DNA from: Taeniopygia guttata
Taxonomy: Eukaryota; Chordata; Aves; Passeriformes; Estrildidae
Direction of reading: 5' to 3'
Length of the DNA stretch: 64,000 nucleotides
Assembly (NCBI RefSeq): GCF_048771995.1
Contig: NC_133060.1
Coordinates: forward strand, 2,227,501 to 2,291,500
How positions within the stretch are numbered: the first letter of the stretch is position 1; each line of letters begins with the position of its first letter. Of the stretch, positions 32,701 through 42,033 are shown in pieces. Both the position numbers and the translations under genes were made by a program. Under the pieces are notes generated by a model. It saw only the letters and a list, made by a program, of their open reading frames with translations. It did no database searches and was not told the DNA's origin.

Positions 32701-34677
32701 CAAAGAACCTGCAGAGCGAGTGCAGGGGGAGGCGTCGCTTGGCACTCAGAGGCCTCGTGGTGCTCGGCACCACCAGTGTCTCGGTGAGAAGAGCGCAGGG
32801 GCTGAAGCCGTGCTGCCAGCGTGGGGCTGGGGAAGGCAGTCCCTGGGGCTTGGCTGGCCTTGGGGCACTGAGGCAGCTGCTGCCAGCTCTCCTGCCTCCT
32901 GCTGCAGCTGCCCCAGTGCTTTGGCACAGGCCTTTGGCCCCTGGGCCCTGTGGCAGCAGGATGGTGTTTCACACACTTGTGTTCCACAAGTAGATGGCCA
33001 GAAGGATGTGGAGCCTGCATGAAAGGCTTGTGGAGCTCCTGCAGGAAAATGACAGCGTCATGCTCAGGATGACCACGGTTCTCCTCAGAGCTGTATTTCT
33101 CTGCAATGGTGCCCCAATGACCAGCACCCTCGCCCTGCAGCTGGCTGAGGCGCTCCTGCCACTCTTTGACAACGTAAGGCTCTGCGCCTCCAGCCACGGC
33201 CAGCGGGTGCTACCCGCACACTTTGTGCCCTGTGCACTTACAGGCTGTGCCCAGGTGGGCCTGAAGCAGCTGACGCTGAGGTCTTTCTTCCTTCCTTTCA
33301 TACAGGAGGATAGCCAGGTGCAGTTGAGCTCCATGTTTATCTTCCGAGACATGCTGGATCATTTTCCGGAAGAGGAAAAAAAGGCCCTGAAGGCACACGT
33401 GCGCCAGAGCCTGCTGCCACTCTCCTTCCACTGCCATGATGAGAATCAGCGAGTGGCAGAGGTGAGGACTCGGCAGCTGCTGCTGTTCCCCTGGCAGGGG
33501 CTGGGCTGCCCCTGCCCTGGCACCTCGCAGGCTGCAGCCTCCTGCTGGCCTTGGCACAGGGACGGGTCCTGCGCCCTGGGCTGTGGGGCCATCTCCGCGT
33601 CTCTGCTGCTCTCCAGGCTTCTCAGGAAACGCTGCTTTGTGCGGCCGAGTTCCTGAAGCAGAGGGATCTCGAAAAGCTGCTGAAGAACCAGGAGCCGTGG
33701 AAGTTCACCGAGTGCCTGGTAAGGAGGGCCGGGAAGCCGCAGCCCCAGCCTGGAGAAGCCCCCTGAGCGCGGTGCTCGGTGTGCGGGCTGGCAGCTGTGC
33801 CCCTGCCCGCTGCTGCAGCCCGAGGCCGCGCGGGCTCTGCTCCAGGCTCCTGCGGCCCGAGCCGGGTGCCCATGGAGCCCCGGCCCGGCGGGGCTGCGGG
33901 GCCAACCCTTCCCTCCTGCCGCTCTCTGCAGCTGGCAGAGGACAGCAGCAGCGTGGCCGAGCACCTGCGCCGGGCCCTGCCCTACCTGCAGAGCCCACAG
34001 GAGCCCCTGCGAGAGGCGGCCGTCAGGTTCATGGGTGAGCCACGAGCCGGGCCAGGAGGCCGTGTGGGCACAGGGCTGGCAGCGCCGCTGGCAGGGAGCT
34101 GTGCCGCCGGGCCTGACAGGCTCTGTGTTCCCAGGGACGGCCGGGCGGTACCTGAGGGGGAGGAAGGAAGAGCTCCAGCTCATCTCTGAGGGTGAGTGAG
34201 GGCAGCGGGCTGCCAGCGGGGGCTGGCGGGGAGCTGCGAGCCCTGCCCCGGCTGCGGAGGGCTCTGCTCCCTGTGCGGACCAGGGCCAGCGTGGGCAGAG
34301 CACACAGAGGTTTCAGGGCACCTGGGGGATTCCTGGCCAGCAGCTTCGGGCTGATCCAGCTGGTCCCTGCTCCCTGCTGGCCATGGCCAGAGCCGGCTGG
34401 GATGGCCCTGGCACAGAGTCCCCTCGGGTCCCCTCAGATGAGGGAACTGACCATGGCTCTGTTCCTCTCTCTCTCAGCCCTTGAAGGCATGGAAAATGAC
34501 ATCAGTGTCCCTGTCAGAAGCCTGGCAGTTCAAACATTGTACGTCCTCCAGGAAGCAGAGAGAGCTCCATACTCCATCTTTGACAACCTGCATGATCGGC
34601 TCCGCAGGGCAAGGAGGAGACGGCCTCGTCTGTCGGGGCTCGGCTGGCTGCGCTGCTGGAGCTCTGCAGAGAGCTGA
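29711..34677 (+). CDS. MROH-family (maestro heat-like repeat) gene, copy 2, open frame intact
   Basis: Fifteen exons: 29711-29849, 30295-30359, 30469-30618, 30801-30949, 31268-31415, 31667-31854, 31943-32080, 32361-32475, 32646-32783, 32994-33173, 33306-33461, 33617-33718, 33932-34034, 34135-34191, 34478-34677. All borders are GT-AG, phases match, and the total of 2028 bases gives about 675 residues ending in TGA. This is the only copy of the three with no frameshift in the exons read here, hence the best candidate for a working gene. The product should be a soluble helical HEAT-repeat scaffold; its partner and process are unknown. Differences from copy 1 in the exons are mostly single substitutions (for example [11 protein letters not shown] against [11 protein letters not shown]). 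Exon 1 holds a charged, low-complexity N-terminus ([20 protein letters not shown]). Confidence 0.88.
29899..30120. repeat. CCATG-type pentanucleotide microsatellite, MROH copy 2 intron 1
   Basis: Almost pure (CCATG)n with a short CCATC island near 30036-30070. It is shorter than in copy 1 and has a different internal pattern. Confidence 0.97.
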
Positions 34678-35640
34678 TCCCAGAGGCTCTGTCTGCTGGG
34701 GCCGCCCGAGCCTGCAGGAATGTGTTGTTTCTTTAAGATTGTTCTTTCTGTGTTTTTGTTTTACTTTAGCATATAAATATAGGATGTGTTGTAATAGACA
34801 GACTCCCAGGATCTTTCTTTTGCTGCCCAGGTTCTGCAGGGTCTAGGGGAAGAGGGACAAAAGGGTTCCTGGGCTCAGCAAGCTGCCCAGGCATGCAGGG
34901 TTGCAGGGAAAATGGCCAGAAGCCCCTTGGCCTTTGGTGGTTCTGCTGAAGCCTTTGTGCTGCCCACAGAGCAGATGGGCAGGGGCTGGAGCTGTGGGGA
35001 TCTCTGTGAGAGCGGTGCCTGGAGATGGCCACAAGCCCTGTCCCAGGCAGGAAGCGCCATCCGTGTCCTCCTGCCCGTGTGTTGCTGCCTGGATTGCTGA
35101 GGGCTCCCAGGTGCCTCTGGATGGGCTCCTCTGGAGCTCCTGTGGGGCTGCGGCGCTGCTGCTGGGCAGGTTGGCCGGGCTGGGGAGAGCCTGAGGGGAC
35201 GGGGCCACGAAGGGATGAGGGGCTGCGGAAGCCCTGACAGGACAAGGCAGTGGGAAGGCACGGGGGGGACGTGTGAGGGAGTGGGTAACGTTGGCTCGGG
35301 GAGGAAAGTGGGTTGGAGCCAAAGAGACAACTCACCCCGATGTTCCTGTGGCAAACAGAGCACGTTTATTCTCAAGCCCTTCCTTCTAAAGGGCCTTTGA
35401 AAAACCCAGTCTGGATGATTTCACTGGTTTCACAGCTTCAGGGGCTGCAGGGGAGCCCGGCTGGGCTCGTCCCTGGGGCCATCCTGCAGGGACAGCTGCA
35501 CACAGGGAGCATTCCCTGCCACAAAGAGCCAAGCCAGGGCTGCAGGGCAGCTGCTCCAGCCCCGACTGCACTGCTGAGTGCTGTGCTCTGGGGCTGGGGC
35601 TCCCCGCACAGGGGACTGCATTGGTGTGCCAGAGGGTGTC
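34678..35640 (+). other. 3' flank of MROH copy 2
   Basis: Collinear with 8173-9235 of copy 1, except that a stretch equivalent to 8923-9131 of copy 1 is missing at 35430. No gene seen. Confidence 0.5.
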
Positions 35641-35644
35641 GGAA

Positions 35645-36280
35645 TCTGTGGGTATTGGTGATTCCGAGATTGTAGAAAGTCTCTGTCTTTCTGCCCCGTT
35701 GCCAAAGAAGAAGCCATAGTTCGTCTGTGCTGGTTTCAAGGTTGTATATTCTTGCTTACCTATAACATGTTCTGCTGCCCTGCCGCAGGTCTGTCCTGCA
35801 GGGCAGCGTGTGGGGCTCTGCCCTCAGTGGGATGGTACAAATATTATATACCAGAAATTACGTGTACTATATTTACAATAATGTGCCAATATCTATCATC
35901 TACGTTGAACAGTGTGTCCCCAGCCTAAACCAATAGAAAAATGCCAACATCACCAAGAACATGGAGGTAAGGAAGAAGAAGGAGGAAAACAGGATCAGGT
36001 CCACTTTCCTCCATCTTAGAACTCCTGACCCCCCTGTACAAAGTAAAACCCCCCTGTACAGGTGTTAAAACCCCCCTGTACAATACTAAAAAATTTTACC
36101 CTCTAATTTGTGACTACTTTTACTATACTATCTAACTCTCTGTGACCGCTTGTTCCACCTTCAAAGTTGGTAATTCATTCCATGGTTCAAACTCAAGATC
36201 ACAGCTGTTTTCAGCTGCTTGCCAGGGTCTAAAATGCTTCTGACCAAGGCCTGGAACCTCTAAAAATGTCTGAGGGACAT
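35645..36280 (-). mobile_element. Endogenous-retrovirus LTR and flanking remnant (fossil)
   Basis: AT-rich sequence with motifs I associate with songbird ERVs read on the minus strand (GTCTGTGCTGGTTTCAAGG, ACAATAATGTGCCAAT, and a triplicated CCCCCTGTACAA word at 36030-36085). It lies between the palindrome arm and an MHC class II type promoter. Broken, family uncertain. Confidence 0.45.
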
Positions 36281-36354
36281 TTTGAGTTCCGACACCCGTG
36301 CCGCTGCTCGGGGCGGGATCTCTCCCGTTCCTTCTCTGCACTCCCGGGCCTCTC

Positions 36355-36435
36355 CTCAGCCAATGAGAGAATGCGGTGGACACGAGTCAGCCAATCAGAG
36401 AGAGCGGCGCTGATGACTCAGCAGTTGCCGGGCAG
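36355..36435 (-). promoter_or_regulatory. MHC class II type X/X2/Y-box promoter module, orphan
   Basis: On the minus strand the order is an X1-like GGCAACTGCTGA, an X2/CRE-like TGAGTCATCA (36411-36420), then about 12 bases later a Y box CTGATTGG (36391-36398), and a further inverted CCAAT (CTCATTGG) at 36360-36367. The order and spacing match the SXY module bound by RFX, CREB/ATF and NF-Y in MHC class II genes. The gene it should drive would lie leftward, but an LTR remnant starts there, so the promoter looks cut off from its coding part. Confidence 0.6.
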
Positions 36436-36479
36436 ACCCACAGCAGGCAGTGTTCCCCACCCGGACCCCGCCCTCCCTG

Positions 36480-37702
36480 CCCAGTGCCGGCCCCGCCGTG
36501 GGGTCCCCCCAAGTCCCTCCCCAGTGCCCCCATAAACTGGGCTGGGTTTAACTGGGAAGCGTTACTGGGAACACTGGGAGCAGGCGGGCAGGGGCAGAGT
36601 GACAGCAGGGCTGGGGGTACACAGGACCCCCCAAAATCAGCGTGGGGATGGAGCGGGGGATCCCGGCTGGGCCCGAGGCCACGGGGAAGCTCTGCGGCCG
36701 CCGGTGGCTCAGGAGATCTGTGGGCAGAGAAACAGGGGTGACACCGGGCTGGGGGCCCCTGGTGCAGCACCCACACTCTGGGGGAGAGGGGACATGACCC
36801 CCGGGACCCCCCTTGACCCACTTGCACAGGTAGAAGCCGAGCCCCAGCCCCAGGAAGACAAAGCCCAACTCGTAGTCCCTGATCCCCGTCTGCATCTTGC
36901 TGCCAGTGGCGTCCAGCGGCATCTCTGAGAGGCCTGCACGGGTCAGGACCCCCCAAAACCTCTCACAGACACCCCAAGCCTCTCCAAGCACCCTCCTGAT
37001 TGCTCCCAGTCCACCCAGGACCCCCTGAAACTTGCCATGATCCCTTCCTCACCTCCCCAGGACCCACCAAAGCCTCTCTCATCCCTTTCAGAATCCCACA
37101 ACCCCCTTCCAGTCGTCTCCACCACCCCAGTATGCCTAAACCCTCTCCCAGTCCCTTCCCAGCCCCACCAGGACTCACCTAAACCCCTCCCAGTCTCTTT
37201 CCAGCACAACCAACCTCATCCCAATCTCTGTTTTTCCATCCACAATCTCCATCCAGCTCCTCCAGGCTCACTCTGGTCCCTCCCAGTCACACCCAGTACC
37301 CCCAAACTCCCTCCCAGTGCCCATCAGGACCCCTGGAACCCCATCCCACCCTCCCCAGTATCCTCCAAACCCCTTCTTAGCCCTTCCAAACCCCCAACCT
37401 CCTCTCCCATTTGAAACCAGGCTCTCTCCAACTCCCTCCCAGTTGCTCCCAGCACATCCCAGTGGTTCCCCCAGCACCCCCTATTCCTCCCCTGTACCCC
37501 AGTGCCGGCTCAGGGGGTGCTCCAGGCTGACATGCTCCACCTGGCAGGTGTAGGTGAGCCCGCCCTAGGGCGGGGTTTCCAGCAGCACCAGGAGCTGGTG
37601 GGTCCAGTCCCCATTGGGGACCACCTCGGTGGCCACCACAGAGAGCTCCTGCTGGCCCTGGAACCACCTCAGCTGGATGGGTGTGGGCGGGTGTCCTGGC
37701 TG
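36480..37702 (-). pseudogene. MHC class II beta chain pseudogene
   Basis: On the minus strand 37499-37702 encodes the membrane-proximal Ig-like beta-2 domain: LRWFQGQQELSVVATEVV, NGDWTHQLLVLLE, then LTYTCQVEHVSLEHPLSRHW with the domain cysteine. An in-frame TAG interrupts ETPP-GG, and the 5' part of this exon, with the first cysteine, is missing where an LTR begins at about 37690. A transmembrane exon follows at 36817-36924 (SKMQTGIRDYELGF then VFLGLGLGFYLCKW), and a short possible tail exon near 36720. The intron between holds a C-rich CCTCCCAGT/ACCCCC repeat. Beta-1 domain and signal exons are absent. MHC class II beta pairs with alpha at the surface of antigen-presenting cells; this copy cannot do so. 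Confidence 0.85.
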
Positions 37703-38355
37703 GTAAGATAAACATGTATTCTATTTGCCATCTGTTGGAGGTTGGGCAGTTTTCTTATCTCTCCCCTCCGGGGAGATATCTTCTGTTCATGGACTATTGA
37801 ATGACTCACTGCATGACTGGTAAAGTTACATCATCCCATTGTGAGATGCTCCACCCAGAGGGAGGGGCCAAGCACCCCTACCTGCATAATATCAGCACTT
37901 TTTGGGACACTGGCAGCCACTTTGCTGGATTCCCAGAGGAGCAGCTTCTTCTCTGCTGAATTCCCAGAGGGAGACCAGGCCCAACTACTACCAGACCTTC
38001 AGAGAAAAGAGATCTAGAGATCTTCTAGAGATCACCACTTCAGCAGCATTTCATCTGCCACTCCAGGAGCAGCAGCAACCATTTTAACTGGACTACTACC
38101 AACACCCTGACTCCTCAGGGTGTCAGGCTTCTGACTCCATCACTAGTTTCATTAGTACTAATTACATTTGTTTTGTTGTTGTTATTATTTTTATTTAGTT
38201 TTTTCCTAGTAAAGAACTGTTATTCCCATTCCCATATCTTTACCTAAGAGCTTTTTTTGAAATTGTGGTAATTCGGAGGGACAGGGTTTACTTTTTCCAT
38301 TTCACAGGAGGCTTTTGCCTTCCTTCACAGACTCCTGTCTTTTCAAACCTAGACA
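37688..38355 (+). mobile_element. Endogenous-retrovirus solo LTR, ERVL-like (fossil)
   Basis: Begins TGTCCTGGCTGGTAAGATA and ends around CAAACCTAGACA, about 670 bases, with an AATTCGGAGGGACAGGG segment near the end as in avian ERVL-type LTRs. It joins the broken beta-2 exon of the MHC pseudogene at its left end. No internal retroviral genes seen, so a solo LTR that looks nearly whole. Confidence 0.65.
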
Positions 38356-38510
38356 TGGGCCTTGTTCATTTTTTGTCCCTTGTGTGTGTGTTTTGTGGGC
38401 TCGGGTCTGTCTCTCGATTCCCTTGTGGGCAGGGGCGGCCCGGTTGGCCATGTGGACTCCCCGTGTGGCTGTAGGAGTGTGTCTGCACCGTGATGGTGAT
38501 TTATTAAAGA
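38356..38510. other. Short spacer between LTRs
   Basis: GT-rich, contains no supported gene; possibly part of the ERV just after the LTR. Confidence 0.3.
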
Positions 38511-39173
38511 AATATGGATATTGATCTAGTATCGAGCTAAGATTTTAGTTAGAAATAAGCCTTACTAGAGTTAATTAAAATAAGAATAATAAATGAGTAG
38601 GCCTTGATGAAGTTAGGAGTTAGTAGTTAACTAATAATTAATTGCTTGTCAGCACAATGTTTAGTTAGCTGGGTTTATAATGAAGAATATAGAAACTGAT
38701 AAATAGCTTTTAGGAACATAAGACAATTGTGGGTCTCCTCTGTTCTGAAACCAATTGAAGACAAGGAATGGGAGCTCTACCAAGAGTTCATTTGTCATAT
38801 TTGCATTGAAAAGGTAGAAAGGTCAGAACGAGGAAGACTTCATTTACTTCCTCATTTTGGGACCCCTCCCCATAAAAGGGACCACCGACCCATTTCAAGG
38901 GACAAACTACGCATGCTTAATAGCTTTTGGAGTGATCAGCATACGAAGTGGGGAATGGGATGTACCAAAATTATGAATATGCATTTGTATTTTGTGTATT
39001 CAATACTTGTATGGATAAAAAGACTCTGTAATCACCTGGAAGGTGCGGTGTGTATTTGGGAGCTATCCCGCACGCTGCCCGGCGTCGAATAAACACACAC
39101 TTTCTAACTTTAAACTGTTAGAGAGTTTTTGTCCGTCACAGTTGGATATCGATACTAGATCAATATCCATATA
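38511..39173 (+). mobile_element. LTR element with long terminal inverted repeats (fossil)
   Basis: About 660 bases bounded by a perfect inverted repeat of about 24 bases (ATATGGATATTGATCTAGTA... and its reverse complement at 39150-39173). It carries a TATA-like ATGGATAAAAAG and an AATAAA at 39089, features of an LTR. Related elements lie at 62103-62778 and, in part, 27044-27372. It is inserted directly before a PIM-like kinase exon remnant and looks whole. Confidence 0.55.
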
Positions 39174-39189
39174 TTTTTTAATAAATCAG

Positions 39190-39933
39190 GATGACGTCGA
39201 GGATGACAACCTCTTGCTCCACCTGACCACCGGCAGGCTGAAGATGGTGGACTTTGATTCTGACATCTCCTTTAAAGCCAGGTTCCACAGGGAATTTGCA
39301 GATGAGTCCACACACAGGGGGATGCTCCCAGATTTGGGCATTGCTCAGCCTGGCTGGGAACCAAAGGTTCCCCCTTTGCTGGGCGGATGCAGCTGATCCT
39401 TCAGTCGGCTGCCAGGCTGCTTTTGGCAGGGCTGGGGGCATGGGCTGGGGTGGGTACGAAATGGGAGTGGGCTCCTGGCCCTGCCAACAGCCCCCAGCAC
39501 CCACCGTGCCCCGGGCTGGGGCTGGGGCTGGGGCAGCCAGCCCGACACAAACAAACCCCCATGGTGGGAGCAGAGGTGGGACTGCAGAGCCTGTGCAGGG
39601 GCTGCTTTGCTTTGCAGGCAAGGAAGGGCTTGGGCTGCTCCTCTGCCCTTGTTTGCTTTGGGATCACCATGGGGGCAGTGCAGGGGAAGGGAGAAACCTG
39701 GGATTCCCTCACCCGTGGTGGGTTTTTCCCTGGCGTGCAGGGGTTGGGCCTTCCTTAAGGCCCTGACAGAGATAAGATCTTTGACCTTTTTTCTTCTTCC
39801 CCTTTTTGTCTGTAATCTATTTTCAATACTTTGAGGACGTGCTTGGGAGCAGCTGCGGCGTGGATGGGCCATGCCCTTGGAGAAGGCTGAGGGCATCATT
39901 TGGGACCAGCTTTTCTTCCAGCGGGGGATGGTG
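39190..39933 (+). pseudogene. PIM-like serine/threonine kinase, two exon fragments
   Basis: At 39190-39305 the frame reads DVEDDNLLLHLTTGRLKMVD FDSD then FKARFHREFADES, matching the PIM kinase stretch from the catalytic loop to the start of the activation segment. At 39868-39933 the frame PLEKAEGIIWDQLFFQRGM, followed by a GTGAG donor, matches the later PIM exon (EEIIxGQxFFRQ). PIM kinases are constitutively active survival kinases; PIM1-like genes are strongly multiplied in songbirds. Here DFG is DFD, the HR of HRD is lost at the junction with the LTR at 39173, and the exons for the activation loop and substrate groove are missing, so it is a remnant. Confidence 0.7.
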
Positions 39934-40880
39934 TGAGGTGGGTCCTGTCTGCTGGGGATGGTGGGGTCAGAGCTTTGGGGAGATGGCAGCGAGCACAGGA
40001 GCGTCCTGCTCTGGGCAGCTGCTGAGGGCTGGATGTGCCGTGGCTGGCTGCAGGCTGGGAATGTCCTGCCCTCCTGCTCTGCTCCCAAAGGCAGCAGTGA
40101 TGGGCAGCTCTGGGCACAGCTCTGGGCACAGCCAGCATGGCCTGGGCTCTGTGGGCAGCTGGGACAAGGGGACAGCAGCCTTCAGCTGACGGGTGGTTTC
40201 TGGTTTCTCTCCTTGCAGCCGGGCTCTGCGGGTGCTGAGGCTGCTCTGGGCCCTGCCAGGGCTCTGCTGGAGCTCAGCACCGGGCCGCAATCAGCAAAAG
40301 GAGAAACGGGGTGCCCTGCAGAACAGACTTGCTTGAGCATTTCAGAAGCACAGCTCAAGTTTGCAGAGTGTACACCTCCAAGGGAAAACATGCAGCCACC
40401 CAAAAAATAAACTTGTTCAATAACTTCTGAAATGAAATCAATCTGGGATGACCCCAATGATGTTTTGCAGCTTGCTCAAGCTGTAGCTCAGCCCTTCTCT
40501 GACCAGTTCTCTCCCCCACCTGCCTTTTTCTTCCCAACTGCTCCCTATTTTCCCCCAGTGAGCTCCCAGCCCATTCCAGTCTCCATCACACTGTTGCCTT
40601 CCTTGGTGCCCCTCACCATGAGGAAGGCCGAGCCCCAGGCTTAGGGACTCATCCTGTCACTGGCTGAGGAGCAGCAATGTCTCAGAGGTTCGGTGGGATT
40701 TTAGTGTCATTCAGAGCTGCTCTCCAGCCCCCAGCTCTCCTCACTGCTGAGTTCCCGCTCCCTTTTCCTCGTCCTTGCAGCAGGATGAGCTCTGTTAATC
40801 CCCTTGAGCCTCCCCACTCTTCCCAGCCCAAGAACCCACCTCGGTTAGGCTGAAGCTGCAGCTTCTCTGTCTCCTCTGGC
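39934..40880. other. Right part of palindrome spacer
   Basis: Contains a CAG acceptor-like site at 40218 and AATAAA at 40406, which would fit a 3' exon of the PIM-like gene, but no coding match is seen. 40430-40880 shows no recognisable feature. Confidence 0.3.
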
Positions 40881-42033
40881 ACACCAGTGCAGTCCCCTGT
40901 GCGGGGAGCCCCAGCCCCAGAGCACAGCACTCAGCAGTGCAGTCAGGGCTGGAGCAGCTGCCCTGCAGCCCTGGCTTGGCTCTTTGTGGCAGGGAATGCT
41001 CCCTGTTTGCAGCTGTCCCTGCAGGATGGCCCCTGGGCAGAGCCCAGCCGGGCTCCCCCTGCAGCCCCTGAAGCTTGGGGCAGGCAGTGGTCCCAGAGCT
41101 GAGGTTCACGGGGAGCACCCGCAGCTGTGCCTCGCACTCTGTTGCCGTGTCACCGTGCAGGCTGGCTTGTACGGGGTGAATGTACCAGCCCTGGTTTGAC
41201 TGACAGGGGCCTGGCCCATCACAGCTCTCCCAAGGCTGCAGGCATTCCCCAGGCCAGAATCTGAAGGGGCACAGAGATCAGACCAGTGAAATCATCCAGA
41301 CTGGGTTTTTCAAAGGCCCTTTAGAAGGAAGGGCTTGAGAATAAACGTGCTCTGTTTGCCACAGGAACATCGGGGTGAGTGGTCTCTTTGGCTCCAACCC
41401 ACTGTTCTCCCCAAGCCAACGTTACCCACTCCCTCACACGTCCCCCCCGTGCCTTCCCACTCCCTTGTCCTGTCAGGGCTTCCGCAGCCCCTCATCCCTT
41501 CGTGGCCCCGTCCCCTCAGGCTCTCCCCAGCCCGGCCAACCTGCCCGGCAGCAGCGCCGCAGCCCCACAGGAGCTCCAGAGGAGCCCATCCAGAGGCACC
41601 TGGGAGCCCTCAGCAATCCAGCCAGCAACACACGGGCAGGAGGACACAGATGGCGCTTCCTGCCTGGGACAGGGCTTGTGGCCATCTCCAGGCACCGCTC
41701 TCACAGAGATCCCCACAGCTCCAGCCCCTGCCCATCTGCTCTGTGGGCAGCACAAAGGCTTTGGCAGAACCACCAAAGGCCAAGGGGCTTCTGGCCATTT
41801 TCCCTGCAACCCTGCATGCCTGGGCAGCTTGCTGAGCCCAGGATCCCTTTTGTCCCTCTTCCCCTAGGCCCTGCAGAACCTGGGCAGCAAAAGAAAGATC
41901 CTGGGAGTGTGTCTATTAAAACACATCCTATATTTGTATGCTAAAGTAAAACAAAGTGAAAGAAAAGAACAATCTTGAGGAAACGAAACATTCCTGCTGG
42001 CTCGGGCGGCCCCAGCAGACAGAGCCTCTGGGA

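Larger units (their letters stand above)
26640..35640 (+). repeat. Amplicon copy 2 (direct), left palindrome arm
   Basis: It starts with a CACCCCAGGCTGAGCGGCTC stretch also found at 61690, runs through a CATTCCCTGTCC-type repeat and an LTR part, joins the copy 1 sequence at its base 745 or so, and continues collinear with copy 1. The last 110 bases (35530-35640) go beyond copy 1 but match copy 3 inverted at 40880-41000. Confidence 0.9.
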
